The translations under genes and the position numbers were made by a program. Source: Chimonanthus salicifolius (taxonomy: Eukaryota; Streptophyta; Magnoliopsida; Laurales; Calycanthaceae). From it: 64,000 bases of DNA. Below are positions 22,109 to 32,900 of the stretch, piece after piece. The notes beneath the pieces are model-generated. The model did no database searches and was not told the DNA's origin. It saw nothing but the letters and a program-made list of their open reading frames with translations. The first letter of the stretch is position 1; every line of letters begins with the position of its first letter. The DNA is taken from the NCBI GenBank assembly GCA_013350335.1, contig CM023536.1, positions 45,330,314-45,394,313 on the forward strand, in the 5' to 3' direction.

Positions 22109-22115
22109 ATTTATA
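22109..22115 (-). promoter_or_regulatory. TATA box, DUF2921 gene 1, copy A
   Basis: The minus strand reads TATAAAT 41-47 bases before the MASRS start codon. It overlaps the upstream in-frame ATG of MANLF, so that ATG is too close to the TATA box to be the start. Confidence 0.55.
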
Positions 22116-22623
22116 ATATTTTTGTTTGTGTGGAGTCCTAGGTCTTTAAATTCTCTCTTCAATCAACAACTTTAGAGTTTCTGGCTTCCAAATTTAAGAC
22201 AGTGAATTTCATAATTAAAAGATAAAAAACTATTTTATACTTTAACAACTCATTTCAGATTTAAAAACTGGATGGGTTTTGATTGTATTTTAAGAATCTT
22301 GAGCCTCTTTCTACACTCTTAACTTTTCTTGCATTTATTTATATAAATTATTAGTGGATGAACAATAACTCCAGTGGATGACTTGACTTGCACAAATCTT
22401 CGTGGATCCTTCGTGGGATTTAGACCGTTGATGTTTGGGGTGAGGAGCACAGTCAAACAAGACCAGCCAGCTGGGGAAGACTCACCGGCAGTGGACTCTG
22501 TAGGCTTCTTCTCCTTCCACAAAAAATAAGCAATGATTTAATTTAAACTTTATCTAAAGTCATGACGTCGACTGCTTGACTGTGAGTCTGTGAATTAAGC
22601 TTATTCAAAGTATTTAACAAAGA

Positions 22624-22782
22624 CTAAGTGATATCAGAGTCATGTTTGACAAAGTCCCATTTAGCATCTTCCAAACTCAATCCGCCGTTGCTGACTTGCT
22701 GCTGTAAATTCGGATAAACAGCCATGCTAATGACACAGTTAAGAGTTCCTAACAGTGCCATTAGGAACAAGTTTTGAGTCAT
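22624..22782 (-). CDS. Short conserved reading frame, unknown, copy A
   Basis: A 52-residue frame starting MTQNLFLMALLGTLNC and including GLSLEDAKWDFVKHD. The same frame is open in copy B (51141-51320) with conservative changes, and both start at the same ATG. It has one hydrophobic segment near the N-terminus and a polar tail. I do not recognise the family. It lies about 0.5 kb upstream of DUF2921 gene 1 on the same strand. It could be an exon remnant or chance conservation, since the two copies diverged recently. Confidence 0.3.
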   Translation of the reverse strand: MTQNLFLMALLGTLNCVISMAVYPNLQQQVSNGGLSLEDAKWDFVKHDSDIT

Positions 22783-23999
22783 GCCCTGGCACCCGCGGTA
22801 GTGGAAAACAATGTTTTAAAAATTGACCCCTCTAAAGTTAAATATAAATTGGGTTCAACTGTAGTTAAACTCAGTCAAACCTGTATTATTAATAAAAATA
22901 TTATAAATAATATTAAAATATTAATTAATATTTCATTGATGAATTAAAATAAAATTTTAAACAAAAAATAGAGTTCTCTATCAAATATCAACTTCCATTG
23001 TTTAAATCGATAAAATAAGCATATTTAAATAAAATTTATTTATTATATATTGTATATAGACAAATTATGGTTTAATTTAGTAAAGTTAATGAGATGATAA
23101 ATAAATTAAAATTATAACTGAATCATGAGAGCTCTTAAAATTATAATTGATATATTTTTCATCATTTATACAATGACAAGTAAAAAAAAAAAAAGTTTAA
23201 TATCACTTATTATAAAAAAAATTAGCATTCTCATCAATTCTTTAATTTTTTTTTAAATTCAAGAAGACATTCTCAATTAAGAGAAACGTGCGGTTATAAT
23301 TAAACCATTTAAACATTCCATTTTGTTGTATAAATCTAATGGTTATTTAAGTTAAATAAAAATGATCTTTAATAAATGAATAATTTACTTCATTTGAGGG
23401 CTATAAAAATATAGCACAATATTTGGAACTATTTCTAAAATTCTAAATATAAAAAATATAAAATTTCTTAAGAGAATATAAATATGTAAGTAAAACAAAT
23501 ATATTTTGACCTGAAGTTTTGAAATATTAATTTTTATATATTTTCTCAAGTCATCTTTAGTGGCCACTGAGTATTGTTAGTTTGTAACTCCCAGCAAGCA
23601 ATCCCATGTTTGAGAGCAAGTGCATGTTCAACTTTGAGTGTGGGGATTAGGGTCACATGTCCATGTTCAACTGTTAAGTGTAATTTCCAGACTCCTATAA
23701 GTCCCACATCGAAAACATAATTTTGATAGATCAATTAAGTCATATTTTTAAATACTATAAAATTTAAGCATTAAAATATAATTTAAATTAATCTAACTTT
23801 GAAGATCTTAAAAAATATACCTTCATTATCTTAAACAAGATAAGTTTTGATAATCCACATATTTAATGAAGTTCTTTTAAATGAATTCATTTTATCCAAT
23901 TTGGTGAACTCCATGCTTAGGTGTATATAGTAAAATGATACACACCAATGTACATGAGTGATCATGGGCAATCTTCAATCAGCTTTAGGAGACCTAAAT

Positions 24000-24300
24000 G
24001 AAGTTGGCCCCATTATTCCATTAATTATGTGTATTCAGTCCCATGTAAATCTTTATATTTTTCTCTCTCTCACCGATGTGGGACTCATTCGTACCCCAAC
24101 AATCTCCTGAACAGACGTCGCCAACCACCTTATTCGACTAGAGGATTCCCGAGTCCATATGTAATGACTTGGAAAATCTAACTTTGATATTACGGTTAAG
24201 ATTGGACTTCTAGCTCAAAAGATTAGTTTGATAGGTGGAGATATAACTCTTTAATTTTCTCCCTCTCACCGATGTGGGACTCGTTCCTACTGCAACAAGC
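24000..24300 (-). mobile_element. TRIM-like LTR remnant, copy A
   Basis: Two copies of the LTR-end text CTCACCGATGTGGGACTC lie at about 24070 and 24268, flanking a short internal part. In copy B the internal part contains GCTCTGATACCAT, the complement of an initiator tRNA-Met primer site; here the site is mutated. Short LTRs around a primer site and no coding capacity fit a terminal-repeat retrotransposon in miniature. I see no 5S-like boxes, so I do not call it Cassandra. Confidence 0.5.
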
Positions 24301-24971
24301 ACATGATTAAAACATGATCAACATATCATGATCTCACAACTCGGTACCCTGCTCTCTTTCATCCATCACAAACTCAAAAACAAGTCTTACAGACCTTGTT
24401 CAAAATACTCCCTTCTCCTAACAAAAAGGGCAAAAAAAACTCGCTTTGGATCCACAGCTCTTTAAAGATTTCCTCCGCTCAAATTCAAGCCCATATTTAT
24501 TATCAAAGACTATGACTCTATACAAATAAATTCTGTCAAACTTTGAATGTTGATAGCCCAAATAACTCATTCAAACTCTTTGCATACGAGAAACCATTCG
24601 ACCAGGCTGATTGTTTAGAGCTCTTCTAAGAACATTTTCAAATTTTAATTGATATTTGTTTAATATAAGTTCAGATTTTGAGCGTTACATATGCTATCTG
24701 TCCATAAAAAAAATTGACAAATCTAAATACAAATGTCAACCTCAAATTAATGAAATAAATAACTTATGACGTTTCAATATTTCAAATTAATAAAACACCA
24801 TAATCACTATTCGATGACAATTAAAGTAATTAGTCTTCTCATTGTTGGCTTGTATATCAACACAGGAAGATACAGCTTAAAAGCTTAGATAAGAAATTAA
24901 AACATTTTTTCTTTCCAAAAGCAAAGGCATACAGGGCCTTGGGTTCTTGATAGACTGATAGTTAATGGGAG

Positions 24972-25477
24972 TTATCCAACTACAGGGACCTTCTCATACT
25001 CGGCTGACTTTCTAAATCTAAGAGGGAGGAAGAAAGCACCGCCAAGCCTCTGTTGCAAGTAAATGAGAACAGCAAACACCAATCCCCCACAAGGAATGAT
25101 GACATCTCAAGCAGCAGAGTACAAATCTCCATCTGGGTTTGCATAAATATAAGAGGCCTGCATATATGGTAATCTCATATGAGCTCTGTAAGCATCATAT
25201 GCATGAGGCACCAACCTAACAACTGTGGTTCCTACATAAAAGGAAAGGGCAAGAGCCTTGTCATTGGAATTCCAAAACAAGTTGAGCAGAATCTGAGGTA
25301 GAAGAAAACCATCAAGAATCAATCCAGCAAATGATCTAAGGTCCTCCCAGAAAGAGTGCTCAGACCGAACAGCCTCAAATGTTGACACTGATACTGCCAC
25401 TGGGTCTTCAATTTTCTTCCAATGCACAAACCAAGCAATCAATCCACCCACAAGATACAGCACCAAACACAACCAAA
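24972..25477 (-). pseudogene. DUF2921 gene 2, copy A: C-terminal fragment
   Basis: This holds only the last membrane segments of gene 2, equivalent to 53485-53991. A TGA replaces the Trp of SAAWDVIIPCGG (about 25107-25109). The C-terminal frame after YLQQ is intact here (RLGGAFFLPPRFRKSAEYE), unlike copy B, which shows that the copy B shift is a new insertion. The match ends at 25477 in mid-exon, at the duplication junction. Confidence 0.9.
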
Positions 25478-26780
25478 ATATGTAAATCAATTAATCAAAA
25501 TACGTGAATTAATTAATCAAGCTATGTGCAGTGGAAATAAACAAACGTGTGTGCAATAAAGCAAGCACACCAAATCATACCACATGCATAACGATTTATA
25601 GTGGTTTAGTTCACTTAAACTTACATCTACTCTTGGATTCACCCAACCTTGGGCTATCCAAAACACACTATGAAAGGATAAACTATCCTATCAATACATT
25701 CCTTATTTTGAAAGGTTCGATCACTGAGGTCTACTCTTTTACACCTATTTTTTATGGTGGCTCGATCACAATATTCTACTCCACCTTACAATATTTTAAA
25801 ATAAAAAGTAGAAGAACACTTGCCCTGGGCCTTTCCTCAGATCTTGATTTTGTGCTCTTCAACAATGCCCCAGTCTCCGATGCTTGAGAGCCCAACGAGT
25901 GCAACCGAAGCATAAAGAGAGGTCTAGGATTTGTATAAATGCTACAGGATTCCCTAAACAAAGATCTCGTAATCACTTCTATTTTATCATTTGAACAACG
26001 ATGGTTATTGATGAAGAGATTAGAGAAGGTTTTTCAAAGGTTTGGTTCATTGGAAGAGGCCATTCTCTGAAGGTTGTAGGTGATTAGGGTTCTTTTCTCT
26101 CTAATCTCACGCTATTTCTTTTCCATTAAGAACAAAGCCACGAATATATAATAAACACACAACGGCTAGTTCTCGACTGGTCAAGACAATAGGCTCCTCG
26201 AATGGTCGATACTACCATAAGTACAACAAGGCACTAACGGACAAATTTTGAATCTAAAAAGCAAGTTTCCGAACAGTCGAACAACTCCTTGAATGGTCAA
26301 GAAGTCAACATCCATTCTCGATTAGTCGAACATGTCTTGGATGGGTCGAAGGTACTAAGATTTGGGAAGGGTCAACAATAACACATACATCCTGCTCGAC
26401 TTGTCAAGCATTCCATTGACTAGTCGAGCACTATTTAATTCAACAATGTTTTAATCTTTGGGCTTTGGATTTAACTTGGGCTTTTTGCCGGCTTCGGTCC
26501 ATTTATTCTTGGATATTTAACTTCCAATTGGGCTTTGGATTGGGTCCATTTTGATCCATCTGCAAAGGAAGGATTCTACAATTTGATCTAGTTTACTTGG
26601 TCAACCTATGGTCAGTACCATTTTACCTGTGAGGTTGCCACACACGTAGAGACGATCTGCATCAAGCTTCTGGTCTTCAAATAACCTTCATGCAATATCT
26701 TCTGACTTCCAAAGGCAAGGTTCTGACAATTGTTATGAAATTGACAACACGGAGACACGGATAAACTGGGGCTCTAACAT
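25478..26780 (-). other. Degenerate LTR-like sequence right of the duplication junction
   Basis: Text such as GATTTATAGTGGTTTAGTTCAC at about 25592 resembles the GTGGTTCGGT block inside plant Copia LTRs (compare 5970). GGGGCTCTAACATAGTGG at about 26770 could be a decayed tRNA-Met site. Between 26160 and 26420 the word TCGA(C/A)TGGTC recurs. There are no ends and no target duplication, so this is a tentative assignment. By the duplication model it is NSL1-like intron DNA. Confidence 0.3.
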
Positions 26781-26929
26781 AGTGGTAATTAGCATGATAA
26801 AATTCCCTTTTCTTTCAATTGTAGTAGATTAATCATTTAATTGCCAACCTGGTATTTAGGGTTAACATTTATATAAGCAGTAAAATAAAAAGAAATTTGC
26901 TACTTTGGAAGCACCACCTAGAACACATG

Positions 26930-27810
26930 CTTACATACTATAGAATCGCTGCCTGAAATGTGATTTGGCAGACACTATGTTATTTGTAAATGATATTTTA
27001 CTAATTGCAGAAAAAAATAAACCAACTTAACAAGAAACTTTGAATTGTAAATGAAATCCTTAGAAACAAGATGATTTGAAAATGAACAAAAGCAAAAAAT
27101 ATGGGATGTAACTTTATTGGCACAGAGAACAGAGGAACTTACTAAAACTGGAAATGAGTTGGTATCTTGTTGTGATGAATTTATTTGGTTAGGTACAATT
27201 TTTAAGCTGGATGGAGTATCGGATTTGGATATAGCTAGTAGGATGGAAAAAAAAAGGGCCAAGTGTAGGCAAATTGGTGGAGTCTTATGTGACAAAGCGG
27301 TGCAATGTCAGTCAAAGGAGTGACTCTAAAATGACCCATCAGCCCAGTAATGATTATGGAGCTGATTCTTGGCCGGTTGGGGAATGAAAAGAAGGACAAG
27401 TAGAAAAATAAAAGTAACTAAGATGCACATTTTAAGATGGATGAGTAAGGTAACAATGAAAGAATTTGGAATAAAAACAGTGATACCTGAAAGTAGCTCA
27501 ATTAGATGAGAAAATGAGGGGAAAACCATTTAAGGTTGTTTGTGCACATATAGAAGAGTGAAAACAACCCCATAAGAAATATTGATGAATTGCACATAGA
27601 AGGAAAAAGGAGGAGAAGTGGCATTAAAAAACCTGGACCAATGTAGGTAAAAAGGGATTTTGGAACATAGTGGGTAACAAAGGATATATTTATGATACGA
27701 TAGAAATGAAAAATATAGAACTTGAAAATCCAATTCTAGATAGATGGGATTAGTGACTATGATGATGTGAAGTATCAGAACCAAGGGTTGTTGATGGACT
27801 AGAAATTTGC
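26930..27810 (+). mobile_element. Degenerate RTE-type LINE reverse transcriptase fragment
   Basis: Plus-strand frames read LADTMLFVNDILLIAE, a decayed FADD box, then FIWLGTIFKLDGVSD and RQIGGVLCDKAVQ, and further on RCTF*DG*VR and KNLDQCR. This order matches the C-terminal half of RTE/BovB-like reverse transcriptases. It has many stops and frameshifts and no visible 3' tail. Confidence 0.6.
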
Positions 27811-28547
27811 TAAGTTGTACATAAAAGGCTCCTTGGCCAGATGAAGCAAGTACAAGTTTGAATAAAATGTAAAACAATATCTCAAAATTAAGCGTTCAAA
27901 AATTAGGAATAATTGATGATCAAGCAGAAACAAGTTGTGAGATCACAAAGGCAGTGATGAAATTACAGCTGAGGCTTTTTCCAGGTGCATCTTCAACTTG
28001 CAAAGCAGTGGAAGGTTAGACAGTTGGGTCATATTAGATTATTGACTGGAAAAGAATGAGGTGTTACTTACAAATATCCAGGGTCTACGACATTTTAATC
28101 CTCAATGTCAGGATATATCCCTTAATGTCAATAATCCAAATAAGATACAAGAGCCTAAGCTTCCACGGTTTTCCATGTCGAGAGGCATATTGGAAATCAA
28201 TATTTTCCTAATTGAGCATATGCAATCTAATTCATTAGGGCCTGCCAAATGAATTATCACGAAGGTCCCACCAACTTGAAAGTGCCCAAGAAAAAAGCCA
28301 AGTTAGTCCAAATTCCAACCTCAAAGAGGAGGTTGGCTTCCAACTTGCAACCTCAATCCTCAAATTTAAGACACTTCCAACCTAAGTCGAGGTAACATTT
28401 GTTGATGATCTGAGCATTGAATTGATAGACCCTTAAGTGAGATGGGTCCCACTGGCAATGGCAAGATCTAGAATAGAGGAAAAATTGGTCAAAGAAAAGT
28501 GGAAGAAATTTAAAGAAAGGGTTAGAAGATCCACCTGTATATGCATT

Positions 28548-28810
28548 TTGGAGTTTCAATCACTAAATACTTCTTTCAAGTGTCTCTTGGAGTTTCACTC
28601 AATTGAAATTTCTCAAGGTGTGGTTTGGACTTTGGAGTTTCTACTACATCGACACTTCGAGTGCAGTTTGAAGTTTCATTCATTGATACTGTCCAAATGT
28701 GGTTTGGGGTTTGACCTCATTGACATTCCAAATGTAGTTTGGAGTTTCACTCCACTGCCACTTCATCTCTTCCAACTACTCAGTTTGGAGTTTCTACCCC
28801 ATTGACAACA
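28548..28810 (+). repeat. Degenerate minisatellite, TTTGGAGTTTC units
   Basis: About seven units of 35-46 bp begin TTTGGAGTTTC or a variant and include CATTGACA(C/T)TTC-like text. The units are diverged. The flanking region 27811-28547 and 28811-29530 shows no gene. Confidence 0.65.
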
Positions 28811-29530
28811 TCCTCCGTTGTCATTTGAGAACCATATCCATTCACACTTCATACTTGAATTGTTACAAGTAGAACATGTCTTTAGGGACCCTCTACTGAT
28901 TTAAAAAAATGAAATCTCTACAAGTGGAATGACTTTGGCCCCAGTTGTGAATCCATTTAGGTTTCAATAAATAGAACATGCCATCAGGCCCTACCAGAGG
29001 ACACCTCAACATCTATGAACAAGTGAGACCACAAGAAATTGAAGTTTGAATGCTTTAGCCTCTAACAAGTGCAACAAGCCTTGCAAACTCCACCAGAGGA
29101 TTGTTTCAAATCTATAAACCAAACACATGAAATCTCTACAAGTGGATAAAGTCTTTGTAACCTTGGTAGAAGATTCAGTTACCAAGTCCCATCACCATGA
29201 AATTTGATGTTGAGAAGATAGCAGTACCGTAACTTCAATATCTTTTGACCATTCATATTATGATTTTGCTCGAAGTAACTTGTAAAAGGGGTGCTAAGCC
29301 AGTTTCTTGAGGAGCCAATGACTTGATGCCAGAACCATTGTACTTAGAGCCAATGATGAGGGAAGATCCAACTCAAGCACTATTGGGGGATAATTGAGAG
29401 GTGTTTTTTTGGTTTAATTATTTGGGGGATATTCGTACATGGGCTTATCTTTCTATGTTGTATTTGTACTTGTAATTGTTGTTTTGAGAATACAAATTTG
29501 TTATGTTTCAAAGAAGAAAAGACTAGTTTA

Positions 29531-29612
29531 CAAAATAAAAATAATAATAATAAGAAGAATAATAATATTATTACTATTATAAGAATAAGAAGGAGAAGAA
29601 GAAGAAGAAAAT
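29531..29612. repeat. Compound microsatellite (AAT)n/(GAA)n
   Basis: A run of AATAATAAT, ATTATTACTATTAT and AGAAGAAGAAGAAG words inside the presumed 3' flank or intron of the copy B NSL1-like gene. Confidence 0.85.
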
Positions 29613-29828
29613 AATCATTTACCATCTAGACACAAATTTCAATATACAAATCTACCTTTGAATCTTTCCTATGTAAAATTTGTGTTTAAAGCCAGCACAT
29701 AGTTTATGAATTCCTATTAAATATTTTAAGATAATTTGTCATAGACTGCAACTTGAAATAAATTGGTTGAGGAGAGCATGTGATGATGGCACAAGACAGA
29801 CATACTTTGCAAGTGAAAAGAGACTTAC

Positions 29829-29995
29829 CTTGGTTGTGTTAATGTAAAGCTTGGAACCCAAGGGAGAAAACCAGAGAGAAGGAGAGCCAAGCTTCTTACA
29901 CTGAGGGCCCATAAGGAATTCACAAAAAGTTGGGGCCCATTGCCTGGGTAACTGGAACTCTAAAAACTGTCGAAGTTCCATAATTGATGGCTTAT
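29829..29995 (-). CDS. NSL1-like copy B, exon 6
   Basis: Acceptor TTTCAG, donor GTAAGT, 167 nt. It encodes [20 protein letters not shown] and ends [10 protein letters not shown]. This is the family block that directly follows the YLRY segment of exon 5. It ends in phase 0, so one or more 3' exons are expected. Confidence 0.88.
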
Positions 29996-32900
29996 CTGAA
30001 ATATTAGTAAGAGATAAGAATCAGCATTTTAGTTGGAAACACTATACATGATAATTGGATCAATAGAAGAATATACCCAAATGCATTTCAATTTCAATCA
30101 AGTAACCAACAAGTGGTTGGTGTTTCTTGAGACTTGAAACATCCCATATTATACAAAATACGTGATGGTCAGGTGATGGCCTCCAGAGGCGTGACTACAC
30201 TCCAAGCCCTTTTGCACCAAGGCTCAGAAGTCCAAAGGCTCCCACCTAAGCTTGGGCTTATTTTTAGTTCTTGATTTTTATATCTTATTATTAATATTTC
30301 ATTGATTTAGATGATGATATTGCACTTTCTTAATATTGATGCTAGACCTAGTAAAATCTAACTCAACCCGGCCATAACCTACCCGTTTTGATAAATGACC
30401 GAACCTGGCCTCAACACATTTAATAGACGAAACAACCGACCCAAACCTGCTTATAAATGGGCTAGACCAATTGCCTCGATTATTCCCATGTCTCTGTGCA
30501 ACACATGCAACCAATGAGGTCAAGACCCATCAAAGGGGTAGTCTTGGTATGTGTTTTGCTAGAAAACTCTCTTTAGTCAGGTAAATAGACAAACCTAAAT
30601 TGAACCCAAACCCAAATTAAATCCGACCAGACTTAACCCGTTTAACAAAACCCAAAATAGACCCAAACTCGAATAGTCTCAAACCCAAATAAGACCCGAC
30701 TCGAACCTGAGCCAAACTGACCTGTTGCCAAGTCTAATTTGATGCCATACAAACAAAAATAAATGGTATTCACACACATACACTCACACATACACACACA
30801 TGTAAATATTAAAATAGCTAAATAAATGAAACTACCAAAATTATGCTCATGCCTGGGGTGCACTTCAGGCACCAAGGCTACTTAGCTCCTTGAATGCAAT
30901 TTGTCCCTTGTTACTATGATTTAGATGCGTACGAGAAAGCCTATAATTAGGATATCTAGATAAACAGAAACATAATTCCAACAAAAAAGAAAATCAAGCA
31001 ATGTTCTTTGAGATGGCATGAACATGTACTTAGACACCTAGGAACAAAGCCTATAGAGGGTTCTGAGTACAAGGTAGGAGAAAGGGGAGGTTGAGAAAAG
31101 CATTGAATGAGCACTGGAAGAGCCAAAAGATGTTTGATTATAGAGTGATAAATAACTTCGTCTAACCACGGATCAGTAGTGAAGAAGATTTTATAAAGCA
31201 ACCCCAAATTGATGCATAAATCTCTGATGATGTAAATTTTAATGACAACAATGATGATGATCAGCAGCAAGATGCAGCTGAACCTTCAAGTTGGAAAATT
31301 TGTCAGTGTACATGCAGTTACTGTAGGTATCGCATCTCATTTGTATTATTAGTACTTGAATCAATTTGATGGATTTTGTATCTTACAGGGGACCACTTAT
31401 TTCTGAGGTTACAATGTGGCTAGTTCTTAAAAGATGATGACCCTCAATCAAACCCTTGAATGTAGCAAAATCGACGGAATTACTGCTCCAACATGTTGGC
31501 TGCTTATAGTAGGCAGAAGATTATATGCACTAGATCTTATGTTCTTTTCCAGGAAGTCCTGTAAGTAGATTCTTTTAACTGACAAAAGAAAACCTTCAAT
31601 GTTTCATAAATATGCTGAGTTTTGTTTGTGCTTGAATGGATGACCCCCCTGCATGGTAGTAAGATACATTTTGCAGTTAAAAATCTTATATTTCATATCT
31701 TTGTTTAGGCCATTTTGCTACTTTGGGCTGTAAATGAGCCTAGTGTGAGAGAAACTTCCCTTTGCTCCGGCTCGGCTTGTCCAATTATCAAGCACCTCAA
31801 GCTTGTTCTGAGCTTGATTGTTTGATAACAACAAGTCAAGCTCAGCTTGGAAGAAAATTAGCTTGAGTTATGCCAAAGAGCTGAATGTTGCAATGAGGGC
31901 CTTGGGCTTTGAAATGACAGATGAGAGAACTAATGGAAGATGAAGAATCACCCAAGTCGCCTGAGATGTGAATCTCCGAACTTCCACTGATCGGGAACCT
32001 TTGCATCGAGAATGGTTGAGTGGTGGCGTGATAGCTTTTCGGTGTTTGTTGGGAATATCCCCGACTGGAGATCGGGAGACCTAGTTCGTGAATTTAGTGA
32101 AGCAGGGACAGTTTTCGATAGTTTTGTTCCGTTCAATTGAAGATCCGGCAAACGATTTTTTTTGCTTTTGTGCGTTTTAAATTGGAGAAAGAAATGGCTA
32201 ATGCGATCAAGATGATGAATGGTAAGATTTTCCAAGGGAAAAAGATACGGGTAAATAAAGCACGTTTTGGGCCTGACAATCATCGGTCTGGAGGAACCGA
32301 TTCACATCGATTGCCTTTGGGCAATAAGAAAATTGGCAGTAAGCTAGATCTGGGAAAACAAAAACCCACCCTTCGAACTTTGTCTGATTCAGACAATCAT
32401 TTACTTCAAGTGTTTGAAACTGAGAAAAATATAGAAGGTTTGAATCGTACCTGGATTGGCCTCACCCGGAATTCATACTCTTCGTCACAAGAAGTTTCGG
32501 ATTGGTTGTCGAGGGTGTGGGCTTTCAAATCAACCGTGACGGTGAGACGACTCTCCCCTATTTTATTCTGGATCGTCCTGACATCAGAGGAGGACAGGCA
32601 GAGATTTCGTTACAATGGGTCTCATCTCGTTGATGGACCATTATCCAAAATTGATGGGCGGTTTGAATCGACTGGCCCTGTTTTGGTGGTGGATTGGGTT
32701 TGTTTACATGGTGTGCTCTTGCATGCTTGGAGTAAGGAGGTTCTTTGGAAACTGGGATCGATGATGGGGATAGTGGAAGAAATCGATGATCACTGCTTGA
32801 CCTTGGATTTTGTAGAATTTGCACGGATCAAGATCAGACATCCTGTTCGTTCTGCCATTCCGGGGAATCTATGGCTGGAAGTGGAGGATCTTAGCTTCGA

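Larger units (their letters stand above)
22116..24971. other. Intergenic region between DUF2921 genes 1 and 2, copy A
   Basis: AT-rich and collinear with 50634-53484 of copy B. It contains a short conserved reading frame (22624-22782), a low-complexity AT-rich zone (about 22840-23560) and a TRIM-like remnant (about 24000-24300). Nothing else is recognised. Confidence 0.65.
1..25477. repeat. Segmental duplication, copy A
   Basis: This stretch aligns almost base for base with 40845-53991 once the insertions at 5898-9615, 9704-13918 and 14217-19153 are removed. Shared landmarks in the same order are NSL1-like exons 2 and 1, a small hAT MITE, an LTR remnant, DUF2921 gene 1, a short conserved reading frame, a TRIM-like remnant and DUF2921 gene 2. 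Matching stops abruptly after 25477, inside DUF2921 gene 2. By eye, divergence is a few percent. The left edge of the copy lies outside the window. Confidence 0.95.

Noticed and set aside
22068..22110. Upstream ATG (MANLF...) as the start of DUF2921 gene 1
   Set aside because: It overlaps the TATAAAT box and is out of frame in copy B; MASRS is conserved and aligns with gene 2's start.
24000..24300. Cassandra TRIM
   Set aside because: The GATGTGGGAC text is suggestive, but I see no 5S rRNA-like internal promoter boxes in the LTR.
26975..27295. 106-codon minus-strand frame
   Set aside because: It is antisense to the RTE-like reverse transcriptase fragment, whose plus-strand motifs are recognisable.
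30335..30725. Second hAT with CCCGA-like subterminal arrays
   Set aside because: The AACCCGACC/AACCCAAAC text is degenerate and I find no terminal inverted repeats or 8-bp duplication.
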